Assembly (NCBI GenBank): GCA_947479055.1
Contig: CANJYE010000009.1
Coordinates: 1-64,000 of the forward strand
Source of the DNA: Erythrobacteraceae bacterium
Lineage (GTDB): Bacteria > Pseudomonadota > Alphaproteobacteria > Sphingomonadales > Sphingomonadaceae
Reading direction: 5' to 3'
DNA: 64,000 nucleotides
The translations under genes and the position numbers were made by a program. This document shows positions 40,654-49,821 of this stretch, one piece after another. The notes under the pieces are model-generated. The model was not told the origin of the DNA. It saw only the letters and a program-made list of their open reading frames with translations, and did not search any database. Each line of letters starts with the position of its first letter. Position 1 is the stretch's first letter.

Positions 40654-42299
40654 CCGACCGGAATTTCATGATTGTCGGCAGCGGCGTGGCCGGGCTGGTC
40701 GGCGCGGTCACTGCCGCCGCTGCCGGATTGCGTCCGGTCATCATCGAGAAGAGCGACCTGTGGGGCGGGACCACGGCCTTGTCGGGCGGGGTGGTGTGGG
40801 CCCCTGGCAACGATCTGATGGCGCGCGATGGTCAGTCGGATTCGCCGGAAACCGCGCGCGACTATGTGCTCAATCTCCTCGGCAACGATCCTTCCGCCCG
40901 CCGCCGCGCCAAGGTGGACCGCTTCCTGGAAGCGGTGCCGCAGATGGTGCGCGATCTGGCCGGGCAGGGGATCGACTGGATCCGCAACCCCGACCACCCG
41001 GACTACTACCCGCTGGTGCCCGGATCGGACGTTGGCCGGACGATCGAGCCGGCCGTGATCGATGGCAACCGGCTGGGGCCGGACATGGCCACCATGCGCG
41101 GCATGTCGGCGGGCTTCCCGCAGATGCCGACCAGCCAGATGGGCGTGTTCTCGCGGATGAAGACCGGGCCGAAGCCGTTGTTCGGCGCGCTCTCGATCCT
41201 GGCCCGCAACAAGCTGTGGCGGATGACCGGGCGCGAACCGCTGTCGCGCGGGCGGGCGCTCCTGGCCTGGCTGATGCTGGCGGCGCGGAGGAAAGGCATC
41301 CCGCTGTTGCTGCAAGCGCGGCTGGTCGATCTGGAGCTGGTGGATAGCCGGGTGGCGCGCGCGGTGATCGAAACGCCGCAGGGCCGCGAGGTACTGGAGG
41401 TTCCGGCGGGCGTGCTGCTGGCCGCGGGCGGCTTCGGCCACAATCCCGAACTGCGCCGCAAATATCACGGCGATCTCGACGGCAGCTGGAGCAGCGCCCC
41501 ACCTTCGGACGAGGGCGACGGGTTGCTGATCGCCACAAGGCTGGGCGCGGCGGTGGAGTTCATCGAACATGCCTGGTGGCAGCCCACTCTGATGATCGCG
41601 CCGGGCCAGCCCAGCCTGACCCTGGCGGAACGGGCGATGCCCGGCAGCATCATCGTCGACAGCAAGGGCCAGCGCTTCATGAACGAGGCGCAGTCCTACA
41701 TGGCGGCAGGGGAGGCCCTGCGCGAACATGGCCGGAAGAACGGGGGCGGGGCCAACTGGCTGCTGTTCGACCAGCGCTTTCTCGATCGCTATGTCTTCCG
41801 GGTGCTGTCCTACAAGGCCACCCGCGCTTCGATGATGCGCCACGGCTATCTCAAATCCGCGCCCAGCCTGGCGGCGCTGGCGGGCGAATGCGGGATTGAC
41901 CCGGCAACGCTGCGCCAGACGGTCGATCGCTTCAACGCATTCGCGCGCGAGGGGCACGACTCAGATTTCCAGCGGGGCGAGACCAATTACGATCGCTACT
42001 GGGCCGATCCCGCCAACCGCCCCAACCCCTGCCTGGGCGAAATCGCACGCGGCCCGTTCTACGCCGCGCGGGTGTTCGATGGCGATATCGGCACCAATGG
42101 CGGGGTGATGACCGACCGGCATTCGCGCGTGCTGAAGGACGACGAAACCCCGATCCCCGGCCTCTACGCCGCCGGCAATTGCAGCGGTTCACCCTTCGGC
42201 GGCACTTATCCGGGCGGCGGCGCCACTATCGGCGCGGCGGCGGTGTTCGGCTATCTGGCGGCGCGGCACGCAGCGGGGATCGACGCTCCTACAGCATGA
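40650..42299 (+). CDS. KstD-like FAD-dependent dehydrogenase
   Basis: 549 residues. FAD-binding FMIVGSGVAGLVGAVTAAAA and EKSDLWGGTTALSGGVVWAP, middle VLLAAGGFGHNPELRR, and C-terminal GGTYPGGGATIGAAAVFGYL with Tyr520 in the KstD catalytic position. No signal peptide. Start set at ATG 40650 (ATGA overlap with the synthetase). Last gene of the P450 operon; the order suggests desaturation of a ring CoA thioester or ketone. Its 3' end overlaps the convergent RTX gene by 11 bases. Confidence 0.83.
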   Translation: MTDRNFMIVGSGVAGLVGAVTAAAAGLRPVIIEKSDLWGGTTALSGGVVWAPGNDLMARDGQSDSPETARDYVLNLLGNDPSARRRAKVDRFLEAVPQMVRDLAGQGIDWIRNPDHPDYYPLVPGSDVGRTIEPAVIDGNRLGPDMATMRGMSAGFPQMPTSQMGVFSRMKTGPKPLFGALSILARNKLWRMTGREPLSRGRALLAWLMLAARRKGIPLLLQARLVDLELVDSRVARAVIETPQGREVLEVPAGVLLAAGGFGHNPELRRKYHGDLDGSWSSAPPSDEGDGLLIATRLGAAVEFIEHAWWQPTLMIAPGQPSLTLAERAMPGSIIVDSKGQRFMNEAQSYMAAGEALREHGRKNGGGANWLLFDQRFLDRYVFRVLSYKATRASMMRHGYLKSAPSLAALAGECGIDPATLRQTVDRFNAFAREGHDSDFQRGETNYDRYWADPANRPNPCLGEIARGPFYAARVFDGDIGTNGGVMTDRHSRVLKDDETPIPGLYAAGNCSGSPFGGTYPGGGATIGAAAVFGYLAARHAAGIDAPTA

Positions 42300-45210
42300 A
42301 GTCGGCGGCCTGGACGCTGGCGACATTCACCAGCTGGAATTCGAAATCGGCAGTGGTGTCTCCGCTGACATCGCCCCGGACAACCAGATGTGCGCCGGTA
42401 TCCACCACCCAGATCGAGTTGGCGGCCGGGCCGGTGATGGAGAAGGCAAAGGCCTGGTTGTTGGCGGCACCTATATTGGCATCAATCCCGCGCAGGTCGA
42501 TCCGGTCGGTACCGCTGAGAAAATCGCTGACGATATCGCGCTGCGCCCCCGGCGCGCTTTCGGCGGCATCGGCGAAGACGATGATATCGACGGCAGCATC
42601 GACCCCGGCATAGATCACATCCCGGCCTGCGCCGCCGATCAGCCGATCGGCGCCGAGGCCGCCGAGAAGCGTGTCGTTGCCGCCTCCACCTCTGAGGATA
42701 TCGTCGCCGAGTCCACCCCGCAGGATATCATTGTCGCCTCCGCCGGTGATGCCGTCATTCCCCGCACCGCCATGGATATTGTCGCTGCCCATGCCTCCGA
42801 GCAGCGTGTCATTCCCGTCGTCGCCGTAGATAGTGTCTCTACCAAGAAAGCCAGACACTGTGTCATGCCCCCCTCTGCCATGCAGAAGGTCATCCCATTG
42901 GGTGCCGCTGACCAGATCGTCGCCCGAGGTGCCTGTGTCAGGATCGGCGCGGGTAAAAGTGATCTCGATTATCGCGGTGCTCACGTCTCCGTTTACGCCA
43001 ACAGCGCGGTATGTGACTGAATCAGTAACGGACGAACCTATAGACATGCCTGCAAGGACATTTTTTGCGTCTACGGTGTAACTGCCGTCGGCATTCAGCT
43101 GGAACATTGCCCCCGATGACAAGGAAAATGGCGTACCGATCATTGCCGAAGACCCATTTACGCGATCAATGGTCGGAGTACTAAAAATCTGATAAACGTC
43201 GTTATCCAAAACATTTTCGTTGGCTACAGTGGCGTTGACAACGGGCAACGTATCATCGAAAGTGGTAATCGAAATTGGTATATCATTAATAATATCGATT
43301 TTCTGTATAAAAGTTACATTGTTTGTAGGTATCTCCTCGTCAACGATATCATAGTAATCTACGACGACCGCTAAAAAATAGGTTCCTGAAGAAATATCGC
43401 TAGGCAGTCTCACAGTCGCTGAACTGGTAGTGGTCCTGAATTCCCCAGGCGCAATCGTGCCGAATTCGTCAAGATGAATTACGCGGTCATCTGCAGAAAT
43501 AATTGCATCATCGGAGATGATTAATGCATTCTGAAATACGGTCACTCCGTCAGAAAGACGAACGTCAGGAACCGCGTCGTCAGGCGAGAAATTTCCAAAG
43601 TCAGTCGCATATTTGAATAATTTCCCAGCATAAATCGTTGACATTGGTTCACGCGTGTCAGCGTTTAGGATGTGCACCCGTTGAGCGAAGAGATCGGGAA
43701 GAATGTCAGCATCAGGACTGTCGGGAGAAATCAAAAATGATCTCGACCGGATATTATTATCTTCACGTTGTTCGGCCATATCGTTGTTAGGATCGGCCTG
43801 CACAAAGAAGTAGCCAGCCCCGTTCGCAGCTGTATCAGGAACCTGAAGGTCAAGCGCATAGTAGTGCGTGCCCATATAGCCGAGCCCGCGTGCCGTTGTT
43901 GCTTCGTAGAGCACGGTGTCATTTGCGCCCAGAGTCTCGTCCGACGAATAATAGACCCGATACGTATAGGGAACCGATCCATCTGCATCTGCTGAAATCG
44001 TAAAATTCAAAGTGACCGTGCCGCCGATCTTGCTGACGAAACCATCGGGAAATGACGTAATCCCAACCCTCAGGTCCGGGTCGCCTGAGAGGCCTCCGCC
44101 TACCGCAAGGGCGGATGACGAGGCGAGGTTATTGGATTCATTTGCTTCACTGATTGCGTTTGTGGTATCGACGCGAACCCCGACATAGTAGTTCGTACGC
44201 CCAAGATCGACCGGTAGTGTCAGGGTTTCGGTGTAGTGACTCGATGAAAAAGCGCCGCCGGATGCATCCAGCGACGCGATGCTGAAGGTGTCAATCACGC
44301 GAACTGAACCGCTGAAATCCGGCGAACTCGACAGGATAATTTCACCACGTGCCGCCGCAGTGGACTGGTTGCCGATGTTGGCAATATCAAAGCTTACCAC
44401 AATGTCCGAACCGGGCGAGGCTCCTGATGAGCCAAGCCCAACCGAGCCAACTGTCAAATCCGGACCGCTTATGCCACCCAGCAGATCACTTACCGCGTAA
44501 GTGCCGTTGGAGAACTCCACCCTTTCAACATCGGTGATCTTGATCGTGTAGGTGCCGGAATCCGATGAAGCGGCAGCGGAAGTCCGCAATCCGGAGGTCG
44601 GCGGTGTTGAATTTGACGTCAACCAGTAGCCAGGACCAGCGACATCGACCACCTGCCAGTCGGACCGAACGCCCCATACCACGACGGTATCCTGCCCGCC
44701 GCCACCGTCAATCTCCACATTTCGGTATGCCTGTGAGGGAACCACATAGCGCGTGGCGGCGCTGGACGAGCCGACGAAAAGGGTCTGCATGTCGGCAGTC
44801 GTAATGTCAATGACATTGCGCGCGCCATTATCGGCGAGACGCTCCACGTTATAAAGAATGTCCGCTTTGATCGGACCGACCGCACTTGTCGCGATCGAAA
44901 TTGCTGTCGTGGTATCGACACGGTAGAACCAAATCCTGTCGATGCTTTCTTGGTATTCAACGGTATCTATTCCAGTTCGTCCGTTAATTATGTCGTCTCC
45001 GGCAATTGGTAGGATCCAGTCGTTCGACGGCCCACGCAGGTCGCCGTAAATCGTCCCCGGATTGATGATATTTCCATAATATGGCGGTGATCCGGGCTCG
45101 TAGGTTGGTGTTCCCGCATCGGTGCCGAAGGTTCCGATCTGGAGGGCGTAAGTGCGAACAATATCATTGATGTTCATGGTGGGAGAAAGCGTCCCATCCG
45201 TTCGAACCAA
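42289..45210 (-). pseudogene. RTX exoprotein, downstream part of a frameshifted M23-CARDB-RTX gene
   Basis: A 973-residue frame with three CARDB-like beta-sandwich domains (about 250-370, 378-495, 505-640), a VCBS/cadherin-like repeat (ending around 750), about ten calcium-binding RTX nonapeptides (about 757-865; GGxGxDxLxGG such as GGAGNDGITGG) and a serralysin-type C-terminal domain. RTX proteins leave by type I secretion through the C-terminus, so no signal peptide is expected. No RBS precedes ATG 45177 or TTG 45210. Upstream in the same frame lies DYENHLHLTVL, the missing end of the M23 domain. Adding one base restores a single protein of about 1,103 residues from 45599. Confidence 0.75.
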
Positions 45211-45230
45211 TCCGGCCGCCTGAAGTCCAC

Positions 45231-45599
45231 CTAATACCGTGAGGTGAAGGTGGTTTTCGTAGTCCCCCCCGTCGCGCCAACATCGCCGATATGTTGGCCC
45301 GCTGTTACAGGAGCGCCCGCGGTCAAAAGTGGAGGGCCCTGCAAGTGTGCAAATAGCGAAAACCTGTCGATCAAGTTTCCGACATTGTCCTTATGCTGAA
45401 TGATGATCGCGTAGCCATACCCGTTCCCCGTCGATTGAGACGAAGTTGAGGCAAAGACAACCTTCCCGTTCGCAATTGAGGAAACGTCAGTTCCGGCCGA
45501 TGCTGAAATGTCGATCCCGTAGTGGAATGGTGCGCTTGCCACATCTCCATAATGCCCAAAATTCTCAACAAGGGTTCCGTTCACCGGCAATCTGAGCAT
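45231..45599 (-). pseudogene. M23 metallopeptidase domain, upstream part of the frameshifted gene
   Basis: Frame from ATG 45599 (AGAAGG upstream) to a stop at 45231-45233. VNGTLVENFGHYGD opens, and FHYGIDISASAGTDV supplies the HxxxD zinc ligands (His26, Asp30), with LFAHLQGPP a further His. The frame then runs into GDVGATGGTTKTTF and stops. In the frame one base over, the same DNA reads GGDYENHLHLTV, the HxH end of M23/LytM domains. So the peptidase lost its last zinc ligand through a one-base deletion in the G/C run at 45264. Alternatively a sequencing error or phase-variable state. Confidence 0.72.
45264..45270 (-). repeat. Homopolymer (7 C on +, 7 G on coding strand) at the frameshift
   Basis: Seven G in the coding strand exactly where the M23 and RTX frames part. 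Eight G would join them. Such runs are prone to slippage during replication and to base-calling error. Confidence 0.8.
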
Positions 45600-45910
45600 T
45601 GTCGCCTTCTCTTTCGCTGAACCACAATGAATTAGCCGGTGCTCAGGAGATGTCAAGGACGATTTATCAAGTACTTAGTGCATGAATTCTGGTGGCGGTG
45701 CCATTAGCTCCCACAGATCAAGCTGTCCTACACGCCGCGCGCCCGCTATCGCCATCCCATGGCCAGCCAGTTCACTTGTCTTTCCCGCCCAGCGACATCG
45801 GCTCGGCGGGGCCGCGCGGTTTTCCCAATGGACTGTGTCAACCCTGTCAACCTCTGTCACCTTCGTCAGGAAAACCGGGCGCAGGCTGAACGGGGCGGGG
45901 TGGATTGGGG
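45600..45910. other. 311-base gap upstream of the M23/RTX gene
   Basis: No gene is seen. The right part (45600-45690) holds the RTX-gene promoter; the rest (45690-45910) is mixed-composition sequence beyond the sulfotransferase stop, with short CTGTCAACC-type direct repeats near 45835-45870 and no convincing terminator. Confidence 0.4.
45629..45656 (-). promoter_or_regulatory. Candidate sigma-70-like promoter for the M23/RTX gene
   Basis: On the minus strand TTGACA (45651-45656) is followed after 16 bases by TAATTC (45629-45634), about 30 bases upstream of ATG 45599. The -35 is perfect, the -10 weak. Confidence 0.35.
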
Positions 45911-47176
45911 TTACAGCACCTCGCCCCTTGCCGGTTCCTTCTTTACCGGGAACTTGTCGTAGTAGAACTGGAACCGCTCGCGCAGTTCGCCCACGTTTAC
46001 GCCGAATTTGGGCAGATCATACTGCACCGCGCCATGGCGGCCGCGCTGGTTGGCTTCGAGGTAGGCGGTGATGCGGGCTTCGGCTTCGGGGGTCAGTTCG
46101 AGGTCGGCGGTGCGGTAGATCCGTTCCACCAGCCCGCGCTGGTCGGCCATGTATTCGTGGAAGATCACGTCGACGATCTGGTTCTGCGGCAGCCTGTCAT
46201 GATCTCGCACGGCGGCGCGGAGCATTTCCTCGATCCGCCAGGTCCACAGCTTCGCAAGGCCGGGCAGGTCCTGCTCGGTGCGGCGGATGCGGTCCCAATA
46301 GGCCAGCAGGGTCAGCGCGGACTGCATCACCGCGATCGGATCGCGATGGGTGATGATGACGGTGGCATCGGGGAAGACATTGTGCAGCGGCACCAGGTTC
46401 TCCATGTGCGGCGGCGATTTGGAAACCCAGCGGTTGGGCCCGCGCATCCAGGTCAAGGCCTGCAGCGCCTTCTTCTCGTAGCGGTAGTGCGGGGTCTGGT
46501 CATGCTGCTGGTAATAGCGCGCCCAGTTCGGCATGCGGGCGCGCCATTCGATCGCGTAGGAGCTGAAGTCGATGCTCTGGAACTCGATGTTCTCATGGAC
46601 ATGATCGGGGTCCATCTCGTGGATCGCGTTCATGTGCGGCAGGACCTGCCTGAACATCGACCACATCTCCTTGGTCATGGTGTAGCGCGGGCTCTGCTCG
46701 ATCGGCCCTGGCTCCTCGCCGGGGAGCGGGAAAGGCATCATCGTTTCCCACAACTGGGCGGAACGCAGGCGCGGGTCGGCGGCGAGCATGTTGACGAGGT
46801 GCGTGGTGCCCGAACGCGGCAGGCCCGCGATCATCAGCGGCCGGTCGATCTTCACGTCGAGGATTTCGGGGTGGAGCGTGACCGCGTTTTCGAGGTTGAG
46901 GCGGTTGATGGCATAGACCATCATCTGTTCCCACGCCTGCTGGCGGCCGATGGTGTGGAGGCCGCGATCGGCGTTGATATCATCGACCCACAGCTGGATC
47001 CGTTCCATGAAGTCCAGCGATCCGAAGTCGCTGAGGCCGGTGGCGGCTCTGGCCGCGCCAAGGATGGCCTCGACGCTCATGTCCACCGGATTGCCGGAAT
47101 CGTAGAACGCCTGTTCCGCTTCGTTGCGGATCGGCTTGTCGAGATCGTCGAGGTAGATCTTCTGCACTTCGCTCAT
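45911..47176 (-). CDS. Sulfotransferase family protein (Sulfotransfer_3)
   Basis: 421 residues. The 5'-phosphosulfate-binding loop appears as MIAGLPRSGTTHLVNMLA and the 3'-phosphate-binding helix as TVIITHRDPIAVMQSALTLL; WVSKSPPHMENL lies between. The N-terminal 100 residues precede the kinase-like fold, as in other long members common in actinobacteria and sphingomonads. Predicted PAPS-dependent transfer of sulfate to a hydroxylated small molecule or lipid; the acceptor is unknown. Co-transcribed with the SDR upstream, 14 bases apart. Confidence 0.82.
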   Translation of the reverse strand: MSEVQKIYLDDLDKPIRNEAEQAFYDSGNPVDMSVEAILGAARAATGLSDFGSLDFMERIQLWVDDINADRGLHTIGRQQAWEQMMVYAINRLNLENAVTLHPEILDVKIDRPLMIAGLPRSGTTHLVNMLAADPRLRSAQLWETMMPFPLPGEEPGPIEQSPRYTMTKEMWSMFRQVLPHMNAIHEMDPDHVHENIEFQSIDFSSYAIEWRARMPNWARYYQQHDQTPHYRYEKKALQALTWMRGPNRWVSKSPPHMENLVPLHNVFPDATVIITHRDPIAVMQSALTLLAYWDRIRRTEQDLPGLAKLWTWRIEEMLRAAVRDHDRLPQNQIVDVIFHEYMADQRGLVERIYRTADLELTPEAEARITAYLEANQRGRHGAVQYDLPKFGVNVGELRERFQFYYDKFPVKKEPARGEVL

Positions 47177-47190
47177 TCCAACTTCTCCCC

Positions 47191-47955
47191 TCAGCCCATG
47201 ATCGTATAGCCGCCATCGACGGCGATCGCCTGGCCGGTCAGCCAGGCCGCCGCGCCGCTGGTGACAAACAGCACTACGCCGTTGACCTCGTCCGGCACGC
47301 CGTGGCGGCCTAGCGGGGTGCGGGCGAGGTGAGGCACCGAAAATTCCGGATCGGACAGCACCGGGCCGGTCATCCGGGTCCAGGTTGTGCCGGCCGAGAC
47401 AACGTTGACGCGGATGTTGTGCTTGCCCCAGGCCACCGCCAGCGTGCGGGTGAGGCCGAGCAGTCCGGTCTTGGCCGGGCCGTAGCCGGGGATGATCTCC
47501 AGCCCGAAATAGGAGCCGAGCGAGCCCATGCCCACCACCGAAGCCCCGCCCGGCAGCTTGCTCTGCGCCAGCTTGTCGCGGCAGCGCACGGCCATGCGCT
47601 GGCCGCTGAACAGGTGGATGGCGAGCGCGCGCTCGAAATTATCGGGCTCCATCTCGTCCAGCCCCTGCGCGCCCAGCATGCCGCCGGCGTTGTTGATCAG
47701 GATGTCGAGCTTCGGGATCGCGGCGGCGATGGAGTCAATCTGGGCGCGGTTTTCGACATCGAGCTGGAAGTAGCGATAGCCAGATAAATCATCGTCATAT
47801 TCGGATGGGGAGCCGCGCGTGCCGGTGATGATCACATCGGCCCCGGCCTCGCGATAGGCTTCGGCAATCGCCTTGCCGAGCCCGGCGGTCGCGCCGGTGA
47901 CGAGCACCGAGGCGCCCGAATAATCATATGCCACATTGGACCAGCGTCCTGCCAT
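47191..47955 (-). CDS. SDR-family oxidoreductase
   Basis: 254 residues. SVLVTGATAGLGKAIAEAY, LDILINNAGG, Ser in VVGMGSLGS and YGPAK give a complete classical SDR active site; WLTGQAIAVDGGYTIMG ends the fold. NAD(P)-dependent alcohol/ketone interconversion. First gene of the pair with the sulfotransferase, so a hydroxyl made or consumed here may be the sulfation site (inference). A perfect palindrome lies 60 bases upstream (48014). Confidence 0.83.
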   Translation of the reverse strand: MAGRWSNVAYDYSGASVLVTGATAGLGKAIAEAYREAGADVIITGTRGSPSEYDDDLSGYRYFQLDVENRAQIDSIAAAIPKLDILINNAGGMLGAQGLDEMEPDNFERALAIHLFSGQRMAVRCRDKLAQSKLPGGASVVGMGSLGSYFGLEIIPGYGPAKTGLLGLTRTLAVAWGKHNIRVNVVSAGTTWTRMTGPVLSDPEFSVPHLARTPLGRHGVPDEVNGVVLFVTSGAAAWLTGQAIAVDGGYTIMG

Positions 47956-48013
47956 CGTGCCTCTCCCATTCGATCGGTCCCGGTTCGAACCCTAGACGCC
48001 AGATTCGCAGATC

Positions 48014-48031
48014 GTCTTGACCCGTCAAGAC
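48014..48031. promoter_or_regulatory. Perfect 8-bp palindrome upstream of the SDR-sulfotransferase pair
   Basis: GTCTTGAC (48014-48021) and GTCAAGAC (48024-48031) separated by CC, in the 86-base gap between the glycerate kinase stop and the SDR start. No T tract follows on the coding strand, so an operator (TetR-like spacing) is preferred over a terminator. Confidence 0.4.
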
Positions 48032-48041
48032 ACGGCCCGGA

Positions 48042-48866
48042 TTATTTGAATGTTGCCGGATCGCAATCCAGCCTGCGCTGCCGGTCGAGCCTCAGGACGA
48101 GATCGGCCCGGCCTGGCATTTCGGCGAGGATGTGGCGGGTCAGCCGTTCGTAATGGGCGATGAAGCGCGCGATCCGGGTACTGTCCATTGTCCTTGCGCC
48201 TGCCGGAAGCGTTGCACGCAGGGCATCCTCCTGTTCCTGCCGCCAGCTGGCGACCACTTCGAAGCCGGGCGCGGCCAGCAGGATCAGCGTGTCGATCCGA
48301 CCGAACAATTGCTGGTAAGGTCCGGCCAGTGCATCGTTGGCATAGCGCCGCCAGATGCCTTCGGGATCCTCCAGCCGTTCCAGATCATTGACCGGCTCCA
48401 CCAGTTCCTGCTTTGCCTGCGGCAGTGCGCCGACGCACCAGCCCTCGAACAGCACGATATCGACCGGGGTCGCGATCGCTGGCCACGAGGTGGGAGGAGT
48501 GCGGTCGTCCTGTGCCTTGTCGAAGCGGGGGAGGGCGAGCGTGCCGCTGCGCCCGGCTGCATCGAGAAGGGCGAGGCCGAGCGCGACATCATGGGTGCCC
48601 GGCACGCCGCGCGTGGCCAGCAGCGTATGGACCCGCTCTGCCAGCGCCTGCCGTTCCGTACGCGACAGGTAGAGATCGTCCAGCCCCAGCAGCAGGACCG
48701 ACAAGCCGCGCGATTTCAGTTGTGCGGCCACTGAGCGGGCGAGAGTGGACTTGCCGATCCCCTGCGCGCCGCACAGCCCGACAACGAGTGGGCAATCACG
48801 GCCCGATTCCCCCCGGGCTGCCAGAATATGGCGCAGGACGCAGTCGGCTGGCGTGTCAGGCGACAC
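48042..48866 (-). CDS. P-loop kinase, D-glycerate 3-kinase-like
   Basis: 274 residues. Walker A in VVGLCGAQGIGKSTLARSV, then SVLLLGLDDLYLSRTERQAL (the DD region of phosphoribulokinase/uridine-kinase-like enzymes), PVDIVLFEGWCVGALPQ, and a C-terminal MPGRADLVLRLDRQR. Layout matches plant/fungal/cyanobacterial-type glycerate 3-kinase. The GTG start at 48866 overlaps the end of the upstream dehydrogenase by 11 bases; ATG 48899 is an alternative further inside it. Together with that enzyme it would turn hydroxypyruvate/glyoxylate-derived glycerate into phosphoglycerate. Confidence 0.75.
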   Translation of the reverse strand: MSPDTPADCVLRHILAARGESGRDCPLVVGLCGAQGIGKSTLARSVAAQLKSRGLSVLLLGLDDLYLSRTERQALAERVHTLLATRGVPGTHDVALGLALLDAAGRSGTLALPRFDKAQDDRTPPTSWPAIATPVDIVLFEGWCVGALPQAKQELVEPVNDLERLEDPEGIWRRYANDALAGPYQQLFGRIDTLILLAAPGFEVVASWRQEQEDALRATLPAGARTMDSTRIARFIAHYERLTRHILAEMPGRADLVLRLDRQRRLDCDPATFK

Positions 48867-49821
48867 GGTCGGGCGGTTCCTGCCCCGCAAGGAAGGCATC
48901 GAGATTGGCCAGAACGCGAAAGCCCATCGCCTCGCGCGTTTCCACTGTCGCGCTGCCGAGATGCGGCAGCAGCACGACATTCTCCAGCCCAAACAGCGCG
49001 GCTTCGACCTTCGGCTCGCGCTCATAGACGTCGAGCCCGGCCCCGGCGATCCGCCCGGCAGCCAGCGCATCGGCCAGAGCGCGCTCGTCCACCACCGTGC
49101 CGCGCGCTGTGTTGATCAGGAAAGCGGTGGGCTTCATCCGGGCGATCATGTCCACGTCGATCAGATGGTGCGTGGCCGCGCCGCCCGGGCACTGGATCGA
49201 GACGACGTCCGATTGCTCCACCAGCTCCGCCAGGCTGGCGCAGAACTCCGCCCCGGGCAGGCCGGGTGCCGGTTCAACCCGGTGGCGGGCGTGATAGGCG
49301 ATCTTCATGTCCCACAGGTTCGCCGCCATCCGCGCGACCTCGCGCGCGATCCGGCCATAGCCGACGAGCCCCAGCCGCTTGCCCGCAAGACTGGTGCCCA
49401 TCAGATGGGTTGGGTGCCAGCCGGGCCATTGGCCACCGCGCAATTGCCGCTCGCCTTCACCGGCGCGGCGGGCGGTCATCAGCATCAGCAGGATGCAGAG
49501 CTCTGCGGTCGCCTGGGTCAGGACATTGGGCGTGTTGGTCACGACCACCCCGGCCCGGCGCGCGGCGGCAATGTCGATATGCTCGAAACCGGCACCGAAA
49601 TTGCCGATGATCCGCACGCGCCGCCCCGGTTGCTCGATCATGCCCGCGTCGATCCGGTCGGTGATAGTCGGGCAGAGGATGTCATGGCACAGCATCGCCT
49701 CGCGCAGGGCCTCGGGCGAGAGCGGTCGATCAATGTCGTTGGTGGTGACCTCGTATCGCTCGCGCAGGGCGGCGATCACCGCGTCCGGCCAGCGCCGGGT
49801 TACCAGGACTGTTGGACGCAT
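48856..49821 (-). CDS. D-2-hydroxyacid dehydrogenase (glyoxylate/hydroxypyruvate reductase-like)
   Basis: 321 residues. RIIGNFGAGFEHIDIAAARR, nucleotide fold KRLGLVGYGRIAREVARMA, then FLINTARGTVVDERALADAL (catalytic Arg region), GAGLDVYEREP (Glu) and VVLLPHLGSATVET (His). The usual Arg/Glu/His triad is present. NAD(P)H-dependent reduction of glyoxylate or hydroxypyruvate is the likely role, given the glycerate kinase next to it. ATG 49821 has GAGGAT upstream. Confidence 0.84.
   Translation of the reverse strand: MRPTVLVTRRWPDAVIAALRERYEVTTNDIDRPLSPEALREAMLCHDILCPTITDRIDAGMIEQPGRRVRIIGNFGAGFEHIDIAAARRAGVVVTNTPNVLTQATAELCILLMLMTARRAGEGERQLRGGQWPGWHPTHLMGTSLAGKRLGLVGYGRIAREVARMAANLWDMKIAYHARHRVEPAPGLPGAEFCASLAELVEQSDVVSIQCPGGAATHHLIDVDMIARMKPTAFLINTARGTVVDERALADALAAGRIAGAGLDVYEREPKVEAALFGLENVVLLPHLGSATVETREAMGFRVLANLDAFLAGQEPPDRVA

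Noticed and set aside
40524-41957. Long minus-strand open frame opposite the P450-operon flavoprotein
   Set aside because: Antisense shadow of a well-supported gene, with His/Arg/Gln-rich composition and no domain.
42289-42299. 11-base convergent overlap of the flavoprotein and RTX genes as a sign of a gene fusion
   Set aside because: Short convergent overlaps occur several times in this compact window (18801, 55429) and need no special explanation.
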